Source of the DNA: Streptomyces pilosus
Lineage (GTDB): Bacteria > Actinomycetota > Actinomycetes > Streptomycetales > Streptomycetaceae
Reading direction: 5' to 3'
Length of the DNA stretch: 64,000 nt
NCBI RefSeq assembly: GCF_014649835.1
Contig: NZ_BMTU01000007.1
Coordinates: 186,001-250,000 of the forward strand
Shown: positions 24,126-32,891 of the stretch, in pieces
How positions within the stretch are numbered: position 1 is the first letter of the stretch
How the letters are laid out: each line of letters opens with the position of its first letter
Program-made: the position numbers and the translations under genes
Notes under the pieces: model-generated
What the model was told of the DNA's origin: nothing
The model's input: only the letters and a program-made list of their open reading frames with translations
The model's database searches: none

Positions 24126-25220
24126 TCAGGACGCCGTGCACGTCGGCAGGCCGGCGGTGTCGCCGGAGCGGATGTCCTCCAGCGCGCCCAGGGCGTCGTC
24201 GATGGTGCCCACCTTCACCAGGGTGAGGCCCTCGGGGATGTCCCTGGCGGCGGACGCGCAGTTGTCGGCGGGCGTGAGGAAGTACTCGGCGCCCTTGTCG
24301 CGCGCGCCGACCGTCTTCATCTCGATCCCGCCGATCGGGCCGACCTTGCCGTCGTCGTCGATCGTGCCGGTCCCGGCGACGAAGGTGCCGCCGGTGAGGT
24401 CGCCCGGGGTGAGCTTGTCGTAGATGCCGAGGGCGAACATCAGGCCCGCGCTGGGCCCGCCCACGTCGGCGAGCTTGATGTCGATGCTGAAGGGGAAGGT
24501 GTGGTCGGTCCCGGCGGAGATCCCGACTATGGCGCGCTTGTCGCCGGCGTCGTCGGAGGTCGCGGTGGTGACGGTGACCTTCTCGGTCGTCGCCGGCGCC
24601 CGCTTCTCCTTCTCCGCGGCGGCCTGCTCCTTGGCGGGGACGATGGTGAAGACGGCGTCCTCGCCGGGCTTGTGCTCGGTCACCAGTTCGGCGACGTCGG
24701 CCGGCTCCTTCACGGCCGTGCCGTCGACCTCCTTGATCACGTCACCGGCGTGCAGCCTGCCCTCGGCCGGTGAGCCCTTGACCACCGTGGCGACGATCAC
24801 CCATGAGTCCACCGGGACGTCCAGCGCCTTCAGGGCCGCGACCTTGGCGCTCTCCTGGGACTGGCTGAACTCCTCGGCGTTCTCCTGGGTGGCCTCCTCC
24901 TCCGTCTTGCCGTCGGGGTAGAGGGTGTCGTGCGGCACGACCTTGCTGTCGTGCGCGAGCCATCCGTAGACGGCCTCGACGAGGTTCATCCGGTAGTCGG
25001 CGCCCGTGACACGCACCGTGGTCATGTTGAGGTGACCGTCCGCCGGGTAGGTCTTGCGGCCCTCGATGTTCAGCACCGGCTCCCCGTCGTGCTCGCCCAG
25101 CGTGTTCACCGTCGGCCCGGGCGACATCTCCGCGTACGGCACGGGGATGAAGACTCCCGCGCACAGCAGCGCGATCAGCATCAGGGTGGAGGCGAGCATC
25201 GTCGCGGTGCGGCGTGGCAT
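24126..25220 (-). CDS. Membrane-anchored PDZ-Lon (S16) serine protease
   Basis: A 364-residue protein with one N-terminal membrane segment (STLMLIALLCAGVFIPV), a PDZ domain around 125-200 (GSPAEGRLHAGDVIKEVDG) and a C-terminal Lon-type domain. The catalytic dyad is visible: Ser in DVGGPSAGLMFAL (about 257) and Lys in GIEMKTVGARDKGA (about 301). It resembles YlbL of Bacillus and Rv3194c of mycobacteria, extracytoplasmic proteases with incompletely known substrates. An acidic/Ala-rich insert (KEQAAAEKEKRAPATTEK) separates PDZ and protease domains. It is the last gene of a likely four-gene run with the tiny membrane protein, moaE and the SDR. Confidence 0.9.
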   Translation of the reverse strand: MPRRTATMLASTLMLIALLCAGVFIPVPYAEMSPGPTVNTLGEHDGEPVLNIEGRKTYPADGHLNMTTVRVTGADYRMNLVEAVYGWLAHDSKVVPHDTLYPDGKTEEEATQENAEEFSQSQESAKVAALKALDVPVDSWVIVATVVKGSPAEGRLHAGDVIKEVDGTAVKEPADVAELVTEHKPGEDAVFTIVPAKEQAAAEKEKRAPATTEKVTVTTATSDDAGDKRAIVGISAGTDHTFPFSIDIKLADVGGPSAGLMFALGIYDKLTPGDLTGGTFVAGTGTIDDDGKVGPIGGIEMKTVGARDKGAEYFLTPADNCASAARDIPEGLTLVKVGTIDDALGALEDIRSGDTAGLPTCTAS

Positions 25221-25319
25221 GCCTCGACAGTACGGGACAGGCCTGTCAGCGCACCGTCAGGGCCGCCCGGACGAGCGGCCCCGACCCTGCTCCACACCGC
25301 GACCTGCCGTGTCCCGCTC

Positions 25320-25484
25320 TCAGCGGTTCGAGCGCGGCTTCTCCATGGCCTCGCGGAACCGGGCGTAACCGATGAGCTCGGGCCCGTCGCTCCGCACCTT
25401 GCGGGTCCGGTTGGCCCAACTGCCCCACAGTCCCGCTCCGATCGCGGCCACCAGCGGAATCAGCAACCAGGCGAGAGCCGCCAT
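25320..25484 (-). CDS. 54-residue single-pass membrane protein
   Basis: A short gene between moaE and the PDZ-Lon protease. The protein has one N-terminal membrane segment (LAWLLIPLVAAIGAGLWGSW) and then a basic, cytosolic-looking tail (ANRTRKVRSDG) ending in KPRSNR. ATG 25484 has a GGGAGG site six bases upstream, and codon use is typical of the organism. Small proteins of this type are common next to PDZ-Lon genes in Streptomyces as far as I recall, which suggests an accessory role, but nothing in the sequence proves it. Confidence 0.75.
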   Translation of the reverse strand: MAALAWLLIPLVAAIGAGLWGSWANRTRKVRSDGPELIGYARFREAMEKPRSNR

Positions 25485-25637
25485 GCCGACCTCCCAACCC
25501 CATGAGCGTCCGCAACTGACTGATCAGCAGATTAACCATCCGCAGTGACAACGCTCACCTCGGGGGTGGGGTTACGCAACCGGGCTACGCCCCGACCCGC
25601 CCTCCCGTCACCCGACCACCACCCCCCGACGACGGCG

Positions 25638-26096
25638 CTACGCGCCGACCCATTCGTCGGTGCCGTCGGAGAACGTCTGGTGCTTCCAGATCGGCACCTC
25701 GTGCTTGAGGTCGTCGATCAGCTTCCGGCAGGCCTCGAAGGCCTCCCCCCGGTGCGGGCACGACACGCCGACGACCACGGCGAGGTCGCCCACCCGGAGA
25801 TCCCCCACCCGGTGGACCGCGGCGAGCGCGCGCACCGGGTACTCGGCGGCGACCTTCTCGGCGATCCGCCGCATCTCGTCCTCGGCGCTGGGGTGGCACG
25901 AATAGCCGAGCGCGTCCACGTCCGCGCCCCCGTCGTGGTTGCGCACGGTCCCGACGAAGAGCGCCGTGCCGCCGGCGGCGTCGTCCCCGACCGCCCGGAG
26001 GACCTCGTCCACCGACAGCGGCGTGTCCCTGATCGCGATCAGCCTGATCGCGTCCTGTGCCGCCTGCTCACCCGGGTGATCGTGCGTCGATGCCAT
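25638..26096 (-). CDS. moaE: Molybdopterin synthase catalytic subunit
   Basis: A 152-residue MoaE that transfers sulfur from the MoaD thiocarboxylate to precursor Z to form molybdopterin. Motifs are FVGTVRNHDGG, HRVGDLRVGD, SCPHRGEAF and the C-terminal catalytic segment KHEVPIWKHQTFSDG with the active Lys residues. ATG 26096 starts at MASTHDH and gives the usual length. No moaD is next to it, but moeZ, which activates MoaD, lies about 31 kb away in this window. Confidence 0.93.
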   Translation of the reverse strand: MASTHDHPGEQAAQDAIRLIAIRDTPLSVDEVLRAVGDDAAGGTALFVGTVRNHDGGADVDALGYSCHPSAEDEMRRIAEKVAAEYPVRALAAVHRVGDLRVGDLAVVVGVSCPHRGEAFEACRKLIDDLKHEVPIWKHQTFSDGTDEWVGA

Positions 26097-26193
26097 GCCA
26101 CCATCGTGCCCCACCGCGGCGGCGGCGCGGAACCGCCGGCCGGCAGCCGCGCGTGCCGCTCCCGAGCCCTTTGGAGAATCCGGCACCGGCGGG

Positions 26194-27357
26194 TCAGATG
26201 CGCCGCCGCGCCTTCCTGGCCCGGCGCACCACCGCGGCCGCGCCCAGCAGGGCCACCGTCGCGCCCGCCGCGCCCGCGGCCGTCGCGTCCTTGCGCCCGA
26301 GCCGCCGGCCGGCCACCGTGTGCCTGCCGGACACCTCCTCCAGCAGCTCCGCGAGCACCTCCTCGTTGGTGTGCGCGGGCCGCCACCCGGCGTCGTGCAG
26401 CCTGCTCCCGCTGACCACCCAGGGGTACATCGTGTAGGCCAGGTCCCCGGCCGGGGACGGAGTGAGCCCGATCCGGTGCAGCCGGGCCGCCGCGCCGAGC
26501 GCGACCGCCGACGGCAGCTCCATCCGCCGGATCCCGCTGAGCTCCTCGACCTCCTCCTGCTCCAGCCAGCCGTCGCAGCCCACGGCCAGCTCGCCCTCGA
26601 CCTTCTCCAGCACCGTGTACTCCAGCGCGCTGCACAGGTCGTCGACGTGGCAGAACTGCCACGCGGGCCGTGATCCCGCCACCACCAGCAGCCGAGGGGA
26701 CTCGAAGTACCTGGTCAGCGCGGTGTCGGTGCCTCCGACCAGCACGGCGGGACGCACCACGGTGACATTGAGTCCGGGGTGGGCGCGGGGGGCCCGGCGC
26801 GCCAGCCGCTCGATCTCCAGGAGGTCGCCGACGCCGGTGGCCTCGGCGGTGGCGCGCAGTTCCGCGTCCTCGGACAGCGGCAGCCCGTTGTCCGGCAGCG
26901 CCCCGTAGACCATCGTCGAGGTGCACAGCACCACCCGGTGCACTCCGGCCGCGGCGGCCGCGGTCAGCACGGTCTGGGTGCCGCGTACGTTGTAGGCCGT
27001 CCGGGCGGCGGCGTCGGACTCCAGGTCGAGGTCGAGCGCCAGGTGGACCACCACGTCGGCCCCGCGCAGCTTGTCCGCGATGGCCGGGTCCCGGACGTCC
27101 AGGATGTGCCAGAGCGCCTCGCCGCACTCGCCGCGCCGCTCATCGATGGCGACGACCTGCTTGATCTCGTCCGACGCGGCGAGCCGCGCGGTGAGCAGCG
27201 CGCCGACGCCGGACGCGGCGCCGGTGACGGCGACGACGGGCCCGCGCGGCGCGGTCGTCCGGTCGCCGCCGCGTGGTGCCGTCGAGGGTCGGTGGTCGGG
27301 TGACGGGCGCGCCGACGCGTTTCGCGCTGCGCGAACCTGCGGATCTGGGGAACTCAC
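26194..27357 (-). CDS. NAD-dependent epimerase/dehydratase-type SDR
   Basis: A 387-residue extended SDR. After a Pro/Arg-rich 38-residue leader comes the nucleotide-binding TGAASGVG, then VVVHLAL, the STxxY element STMVYGALPD and VRPAVLVGG. The Lys expected four residues after the catalytic Tyr is absent (Y-G-A-L-P), so normal epimerase chemistry is doubtful. The C-terminus is a hydrophobic Ala-rich segment (AGAAGATVALLGAAAVV) followed by basic residues, so it may be membrane-anchored. GTG 27357 is preferred (GGAGA upstream). It is divergent from the zincin gene. Confidence 0.78.
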   Translation of the reverse strand: MSSPDPQVRAARNASARPSPDHRPSTAPRGGDRTTAPRGPVVAVTGAASGVGALLTARLAASDEIKQVVAIDERRGECGEALWHILDVRDPAIADKLRGADVVVHLALDLDLESDAAARTAYNVRGTQTVLTAAAAAGVHRVVLCTSTMVYGALPDNGLPLSEDAELRATAEATGVGDLLEIERLARRAPRAHPGLNVTVVRPAVLVGGTDTALTRYFESPRLLVVAGSRPAWQFCHVDDLCSALEYTVLEKVEGELAVGCDGWLEQEEVEELSGIRRMELPSAVALGAAARLHRIGLTPSPAGDLAYTMYPWVVSGSRLHDAGWRPAHTNEEVLAELLEEVSGRHTVAGRRLGRKDATAAGAAGATVALLGAAAVVRRARKARRRI

Positions 27358-27549
27358 CGGGCGTCTCCAGCGGTTGTCTTCAGTACGAGCGCGAGCGACG
27401 CGTGCGTACCAGGTGGCATCCATCCTGCCGCAGGCCTTCTGTCGGCGAAGCACCGAGGCCCGAACCGCTTCAGGTGTCTACGCTGGGTGGTGTTGTCGGG
27501 CAGCCGTGCCGCCGGAAAGAACCGGTGGCCCTACAAGCCGAGGAATCCC

Positions 27550-29007
27550 GTGAGTGACACCCCATTCGGATTCGGCCTTCCGCCGGAGGAGCCGGACGAC
27601 GGCGACGAGGGCAAGAAGAAGGACCCGCAGAGCGGCGGTGGTCAGGGCCCGGCCAACCCGTTCGGTTTCGGCATGCCCGGAGCCGGAGGCTTGGGCGGCC
27701 CGGGCGCGGACAATCCGTTCGCCGCGATGTTCGGGTCACTGAACCCGGGCGACCTGGGGGCCGCGTTCCAGCAGCTGGGCCAGATGCTCTCCTACGAGGG
27801 CGGGCCGGTGAACTGGGACATGGCCAAGCAGATCGCCCGCCAGACGGTCTCCCAGGGAACCGCCGGCGGCTCGAAGGACGCGAGCGTCGGCCCCGCGGAC
27901 CGCAAGGCCGTGGAGGAGGCCGTCCGCCTGGCCGACCTGTGGCTGGACGACGCCACCTCGCTGCCCTCGGGCGCCAACTCCGCCGTGGCCTGGAGCCGCG
28001 CGGAGTGGGTCGAGGCCACCCTGCCGGCCTGGCGCGAGCTGGTCGACCCGGTCGCCGAGCGCGTCGGGAACGCCATGGGTGACGTCCTGCCGGAGGAGAT
28101 GCAGGCCATGGCCGGCCCGCTGATCGGCATGATGCGCTCCATGGGCGGCGCCATGTTCGGCACGCAGATCGGGCAGGCCGTCGGCGTGCTCGCCGGTGAG
28201 GTCGTCGGTTCGTCCGACATCGGCCTGCCGCTGGGTCCGGCCCGCCGGGCCGCCCTGCTGCCGCTGAACATCGAGGCCTTCGGCAAGGACCTCGGGGTCC
28301 CGCAGGAGGAGGTGCGGCTGTACCTCGCCCTGCGCGAGGCCGCCCACCAGCGTCTGTTCGCGCACGTGCCGTGGCTGCGCTCGCACCTGTTCGGCGCGGT
28401 CGACGGGTACGCGCGCGGCATCAAGGTCGACACCGGCAAGCTGGAGGACGTGGTCGGCCAGTTCGACCCGCAGAATCCCGAGCAGCTGCAGGAGGCCCTC
28501 CAGCAGGGCATGTTCCAGCCGGAGGACACGCCGGAGCAGAAGGCCGCCCTGGCCCGTCTGGAGACGGCGCTGGCGCTCGTCGAGGGCTGGGTCGACGCGG
28601 TGGTGCACGCCGCCGCCAAGCCGAGGCTGTCGTCGGCCGACGCGCTGCGCGAGACCCTGCGCCGCCGTCGTGCCTCGGGCGGTCCCGCCGAGCAGACGTT
28701 CGCCACGCTGATCGGTCTCGAACTGCGTCCGCGCCGGCTGCGTGACGCCTCGCGGCTGTGGGCCTCGCTGACCGACGCGCGCGGAGTCGACGGCCGGGAC
28801 GCCCTGTGGGCCCACCCGGACATGCTGCCGACGGCCACCGACCTGGACGATCCGGACGGGTTCGTGCACCGCGAGCAGATCGACTTCTCCGAGTGGGACA
28901 AGATGCTCGGCGAGGCCGCCGACAAGCCCGACCTCCAGAAGAAGGACGACGGCGACGGAGAGGGCGGCGGCAGCAAGGGCGACGGCAAGGGCGAAGGCAC
29001 CGAGTGA
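27550..29007 (+). CDS. Zincin-like metalloprotein (DUF2342 family)
   Basis: A 485-residue protein of the actinobacterial family of putative zinc metalloproteases. The core signature EAAHQRLFAHVPWL (about 263-276), with Glu, His and His spaced as expected, is intact. The N-terminal 60 residues are Gly/Pro-rich (FGFGLPPEEP, PNPFGFGMPG) and the C-terminal end is acidic and Gly/Lys-rich. The family is conserved near PDZ-Lon in mycobacteria too. GTG 27550 is chosen; it starts VSDTPFGFG with an AGGAA site upstream. The stop overlaps the next gene's GTG by four bases, so the NUDIX hydrolase is co-translated. Confidence 0.85.
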   Translation: MSDTPFGFGLPPEEPDDGDEGKKKDPQSGGGQGPANPFGFGMPGAGGLGGPGADNPFAAMFGSLNPGDLGAAFQQLGQMLSYEGGPVNWDMAKQIARQTVSQGTAGGSKDASVGPADRKAVEEAVRLADLWLDDATSLPSGANSAVAWSRAEWVEATLPAWRELVDPVAERVGNAMGDVLPEEMQAMAGPLIGMMRSMGGAMFGTQIGQAVGVLAGEVVGSSDIGLPLGPARRAALLPLNIEAFGKDLGVPQEEVRLYLALREAAHQRLFAHVPWLRSHLFGAVDGYARGIKVDTGKLEDVVGQFDPQNPEQLQEALQQGMFQPEDTPEQKAALARLETALALVEGWVDAVVHAAAKPRLSSADALRETLRRRRASGGPAEQTFATLIGLELRPRRLRDASRLWASLTDARGVDGRDALWAHPDMLPTATDLDDPDGFVHREQIDFSEWDKMLGEAADKPDLQKKDDGDGEGGGSKGDGKGEGTE

Positions 29008-29531
29008 GCCTGCACGACGACGCGGTCCTCGTGCTCAAGGGGTACGAGGACCAGCCCGAGCTGCGCCAGGCCTATCTGGACCACCTCGCCGCACATCCGG
29101 ACGGCATGTGGAAGGCCTGTCACGCGGGCCACGTCACCGCGAGCGCCCTGGTCCTCGACCCCGAGCGCGGCCGGGTGCTGCTCACCCTGCACCGGAAGCT
29201 GCGGATGTGGCTCCAGATGGGTGGCCACTGCGAGCCCGGGGACTCCTCCCTGGCGGCGGCGGCCCTGCGGGAGGCCACCGAGGAGTCCGGCATCCCGGAC
29301 CTCACGCTCCTGGCGGGCGGCCCCGTGCGCCTGGACCGGCATCCGATCCCGGCGCCCTGCCACTGGCACCTCGACGTGCAGTACGCGGCCGTGGCCGCGC
29401 CGGACGCGGCGCACGCGATCAGCGACGAGTCCCTCGACCTGCGCTGGTTCGGTTACGACGAGGTCGCGGACGTGGCCGACACGTCGGTCCTGCGTCTGCT
29501 GGAGGCGACCCGGTCGAGACTCGGCGTCTGA
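29004..29531 (+). CDS. NUDIX hydrolase
   Basis: A 175-residue NUDIX protein with the box GGHCEPGDSSLAAAALREATEESGI (cited in part: GGHCEPGD and REATEESGI) near residues 74-98, preceded by LTLHRKLRMWLQMGGH. The substrate cannot be read from sequence; a nucleoside diphosphate derivative is typical. The GTG start is fixed by the GTGA overlap with the zincin stop. A strong terminator follows, so the zincin and NUDIX genes form a closed bicistronic unit. Confidence 0.88.
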   Translation: MSLHDDAVLVLKGYEDQPELRQAYLDHLAAHPDGMWKACHAGHVTASALVLDPERGRVLLTLHRKLRMWLQMGGHCEPGDSSLAAAALREATEESGIPDLTLLAGGPVRLDRHPIPAPCHWHLDVQYAAVAAPDAAHAISDESLDLRWFGYDEVADVADTSVLRLLEATRSRLGV

Positions 29532-29579
29532 GGTACGTGTGGGGGGGACCGCCCTGGGCGGTCCCCCCCCACATGTACC
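29532..29579. terminator. Long terminator hairpin between NUDIX and AIM24 genes
   Basis: A near-perfect stem of about 21 bp with a 3-base loop, centred on GACCGCC-CTG-GGCGGTC and flanked by G7/C8 runs. It lies between convergent transcription units, two bases before the end of the first AIM24 gene. Confidence 0.85.
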
Positions 29580-29581
29580 CG

Positions 29582-30337
29582 TCAGCTCCAGACGTTGCCC
29601 TGGTTCTGGCCGCGGGCGCCCTGCTGCCCCATGCCGTACTGGGCGGCGATGCCGGAACCGACCTGGGCGTTCTGCGGCGGCAGCAGCTCGCTGGGCTGGA
29701 CCAGGGCGAAGCCGCTGCCCATGAAGCTGAGCTCCCAGCCCTCACCCGTGTTGCCGCGGCGCCGCCACACTCCGGAGGAGTGGGTCTGAGCCTGCATCTG
29801 CACGCGCAGCGAGGTGGACCAGGCCACGATGGCGTCGGCGTCGCAGTTGACGTACTTGTCGGGCGTCACCTGCATCAGGAGCGGCATGCCCGAGGTCATC
29901 AGCGCGACCTTGCCGTTGCCGGTGATGTTGAGCTGGTACTTCCCCGAGCCGGAGATGCCGTACAGGCTGTCGACGGCGATGACCTCGTGGTGCAGCGAGG
30001 AGTCCATGGCCAGCACGTAGCTGCTGTCGACCGTCAGCCCGTCGTGGTCCACGTCCATGATGTGGATGCGCTGGGCGAGGTTGGCGAGGTAGACCGTGCC
30101 CTGGCCGTGGCAGCGCATCAGGTCCAGGCCCTCACCGGTGTGCGCGCGCGTGCGCGAGGCGCTGCCGCTCTGGAACTCGGCGTCGAACTCCATGAGTCCC
30201 TGGTAGGCGACCATGCTGCCCTTGCGGGCGAGGACGTCGTCGTGGCCCTCCAGGGCGACGCGGAGCATCTGCTGGTTCTGCAGGCTCCAGCGCTCCTGGG
30301 TCTGCTGGTCGTTGAAGGCGAAAAGCGGGCTCTGCAT
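29582..30337 (-). CDS. AIM24-family protein, copy 1
   Basis: A 251-residue protein of the AIM24 (TRAP-like beta-helix) family, found in stress-related clusters with TerD proteins. Shared blocks with its two neighbours are VLARKGSMVAYQGLMEF, TGEGLDLMRCHGQG, VALMTSGMP and AIVAWS, then GSGFALVQPSE. The first 20 residues (FNDQQTQERWSLQNQQML) resemble the domain start of the TerD fusion. The C-terminus is Gln/Gly-rich. It is the last of three AIM24 genes in a row (17-base gap to the next) and has a GGGGGAG ribosome site. Confidence 0.85.
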   Translation of the reverse strand: MQSPLFAFNDQQTQERWSLQNQQMLRVALEGHDDVLARKGSMVAYQGLMEFDAEFQSGSASRTRAHTGEGLDLMRCHGQGTVYLANLAQRIHIMDVDHDGLTVDSSYVLAMDSSLHHEVIAVDSLYGISGSGKYQLNITGNGKVALMTSGMPLLMQVTPDKYVNCDADAIVAWSTSLRVQMQAQTHSSGVWRRRGNTGEGWELSFMGSGFALVQPSELLPPQNAQVGSGIAAQYGMGQQGARGQNQGNVWS

Positions 30338-30354
30338 GATGTGGTTGCTCCCCC

Positions 30355-31035
30355 TCAGCCCCGGACCCGGAGACGGTCGGTGCTGTCCTCACTGGGCTGG
30401 ACGACGACGATGCCCTGACCGGAGAAGGCCATCTGGTAGGCCTCACCGCTGCCGCGGCCGATCAGCGACTGGGCGCGGAAGCTGCGCTTGCCCTTCACCT
30501 TGAGGTTCGGGGACCAGGCGACCAGGGCGTCCGGGTCGACGTACGTCTCGTCGTCGCCGCCACCGCAGTCCACGACGATCGGCTTGCCGCGCGAGGTCAG
30601 CGCGACCCAGCCCTGACCGGAGATCTTCGTGTTCCACAGGCCCTGTCCGGCGAACTTCGCCAGGCCCTTGACCCGCTCCACACCCCAGGTGAGGTGGGCG
30701 TCGAAGGCGAGCAGGTTGGTGGCGTTGACGGAGATGCCGTCGCCGTTGAGGTTGATCACGACCACGTTGGCGCCGTAGTCGGCCAGGTAGAGCAGGCCGT
30801 CGCCGGAACACTTCATCAGCGGCGCCCCCTCACCGGTCAGCCAGTCCTTGGCGATCTGGCGCACGGCCGGCGGGTTGGGCTCGTACTGGACGAACCCTTC
30901 GTAGGCGACCATCGAGCCCACGCGCGCGAGGAGGTCGTGGCCGGTCTGCATGGCGACCTTCAGCATGTGGTTGCCGTGGTTCTCCATGCGCGCGGTGACG
31001 GGGGCGGGGGCGAAACCCGCGAGTGGCTGGTTCAT
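30355..31035 (-). CDS. AIM24-family protein, copy 2
   Basis: A 226-residue member of the same family. It shows LLARVGSMVAYEGFVQY, LTGEGAPLMKCSGDG, LAFDAHLTWGVERV, GKPIVVDCGGGDD and FSGQGIVVVQPSE. It lacks the N-terminal TerD part and the linker of its upstream neighbour. Ribosome site GGGGAG precedes ATG 31035. It begins 12 bases after the stop of the TerD-AIM24 gene, so the three genes form one operon. Functions of AIM24 proteins in bacteria are not established. Confidence 0.85.
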   Translation of the reverse strand: MNQPLAGFAPAPVTARMENHGNHMLKVAMQTGHDLLARVGSMVAYEGFVQYEPNPPAVRQIAKDWLTGEGAPLMKCSGDGLLYLADYGANVVVINLNGDGISVNATNLLAFDAHLTWGVERVKGLAKFAGQGLWNTKISGQGWVALTSRGKPIVVDCGGGDDETYVDPDALVAWSPNLKVKGKRSFRAQSLIGRGSGEAYQMAFSGQGIVVVQPSEDSTDRLRVRG

Positions 31036-31047
31036 GACGGGCTCCCC

Positions 31048-32754
31048 TTAGATCTCGTACGGCTGGACGACGATGAAGTTGCCGGGCGCGCCCCGGAACT
31101 GCAGGTTGACGCTCTCCCCGGTGTCGCCGGGGTAGGAGTTGCGGCGCATCCGCACCTGGCTGGAGACGACCACCTGGGAGGCGGCCGACCAGGCGACCAC
31201 GGCGTTGCAGTCGGCGAAGGTGGTCGGGGTGACCGGGAGCACCACGGGCGTGCCGTGGGTCTTGACGACGATCGTGCCGGTGCCCTGGAACTGCATCGTG
31301 AACAGGGCGCCGCCGGGGATGCCGTGGCCCTCGATGCGGCGGACCTCGTACTGGAGGCCCTCGTCGAAGGCGAGGACGTTCTCCGCGGAGACGCACACGG
31401 CGTCGCCCTGGAGCTCGATCGGGTGCAGCATCGTGGAGTCCTCGGCGAAGAACACCTGGCCCTGGCCGGTGCAGCGCATCAGCTGCATCTCCTGGCCGGT
31501 GGCGTTGCCCACGATGCGGCCGGAGAAGCCGGCGCCCTTGTAGCTGAAGTCGACCTTGCCCTGGTAGAGCACCATGCTGCCCTGCCGGGCCAGCACGGGC
31601 TGTCCGCCGATGCCGAGGTCGGCGCGGACGAGTTTCTTGTTCTGCTGCGTCCAGCGCTGCCCGGTGGGTGTCTCCTTGAACTGCTGGAGCGCGCCGAGGA
31701 CACCGGGGGCCTGCGGTGCTCCCTGGGGTGCGCCCTGCGGTGCTCCGTAGGGGGCCTGCTGGTGGGGCACCTGGCCGGGAGGGGGCTGGTGTCCGTAGCC
31801 CGGAGGGGGCGTGGGCCCGCCGCCGTAGCCGGGCGGCGGGGGTGCCTGCGGTGCCGGGGGCTGTCCGTACCCCGGGGGCGGCGGAGGGGTCTGGCCGTAC
31901 GGCGGCGGCTGCTGGCCGAAGGGCGCGGGGGCCGGGACGGGGGGCGGTACCGGGGAGCCACCGGGCGGGGTGTGCAGGGGCGCGACGATCGTCGGCGCCG
32001 CGTGCACCGGCGGGACGGGGGGCGCGGGGGCCGGCGGCGGGGTGGCGCCCGGAGGCGGCGCGAAGCCCTGCGCGGCGGGCTGGGGGGCGGGAGCCGGCGC
32101 GGGGGGCGGGGTGGGCGCGCCGCCGCCGGGTACGCCGAACGCGGGAGGCGCGGCGGCCTGGGCGGGCGGTGCGAAACCGGGCGCGGAGGCGCCGGCCTGC
32201 GGCTGCTGCGGGGCGGCGGGCTCGTCCTCGGCCACCTCGCCGCCGAAGTTCCTCAGCAGCGCGTCGAGCCCGCCGTCGAAGCCCTGTCCGACCGCGGCGA
32301 ACCGCCACACGTCCTTGAAGTAGAAGTCGCCGAGCATCACGGCCCGCTCGGTGGAGAACTCCGAGCCGCTGAAGGGGTACCGGGCCACTTCCTCGCCGCC
32401 CGCGACGATGCGGATGTACCCGGGGCCGACCTGCGACATCTGCCCGGCGCCGTCGAGCGTCGCCGTGAAGGACAGCTTCCTGATCTGCTGCGGGATCCGG
32501 TCCAGCGTCACGCGGAAGGATTCGGTGTCGCCCGCCTGGGCGCCCAGGAGCTGAACGGACTCCTCGGGGGACTTCGGCTGGTTGTAGAAGATGAAGTACC
32601 GGTCGTCCGAGAGCCGCTCGTCGGCGTCGAGACCGAAGCAGCTGATGTCGAAGTTCAGCCCCGGACCGGAGATCTGCACGCCTACGTACAGATCCGTGCC
32701 CGCGGTCAGATCACTGATCCTGGCCTTGTGGCCGCGTTGGAATTCCCTGGCCAT
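31048..32754 (-). CDS. TerD-AIM24 fusion protein with long Pro/Gly linker
   Basis: A 568-residue three-part protein. Residues 1-180 are a TerD/calcium-binding stress domain (DLYVGVQISGPGLNFDISCF, DDRYFIFYNQPKSPE, LDRIPQQI and GDFYFKDV are visible). Residues 190-345 are a low-complexity Pro/Gly/Gln/Ala linker with PPPGYG-like units and QGAPQGAPQ. The last 215 residues are an AIM24 domain (LARQGSMVLYQGKVDF, QLMRCTGQG, FIVVQPYEI). TerD proteins act in tellurite and other stress responses and may contact the membrane surface. It is the first gene of the triple AIM24 operon. Confidence 0.88.
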   Translation of the reverse strand: MAREFQRGHKARISDLTAGTDLYVGVQISGPGLNFDISCFGLDADERLSDDRYFIFYNQPKSPEESVQLLGAQAGDTESFRVTLDRIPQQIRKLSFTATLDGAGQMSQVGPGYIRIVAGGEEVARYPFSGSEFSTERAVMLGDFYFKDVWRFAAVGQGFDGGLDALLRNFGGEVAEDEPAAPQQPQAGASAPGFAPPAQAAAPPAFGVPGGGAPTPPPAPAPAPQPAAQGFAPPPGATPPPAPAPPVPPVHAAPTIVAPLHTPPGGSPVPPPVPAPAPFGQQPPPYGQTPPPPPGYGQPPAPQAPPPPGYGGGPTPPPGYGHQPPPGQVPHQQAPYGAPQGAPQGAPQAPGVLGALQQFKETPTGQRWTQQNKKLVRADLGIGGQPVLARQGSMVLYQGKVDFSYKGAGFSGRIVGNATGQEMQLMRCTGQGQVFFAEDSTMLHPIELQGDAVCVSAENVLAFDEGLQYEVRRIEGHGIPGGALFTMQFQGTGTIVVKTHGTPVVLPVTPTTFADCNAVVAWSAASQVVVSSQVRMRRNSYPGDTGESVNLQFRGAPGNFIVVQPYEI

Positions 32755-32891
32755 GCGTACGACCGTCCCCCATCCCGAATGCGAGTGCGTCGCGCCAGGC
32801 TAACGGCAATCACCGACACCGGATGAAGTCGGTACGGACCCGGTACACAACGCGTACAGGGGCCTACGGTGCGCTGACCCCGGGCGGGCGC

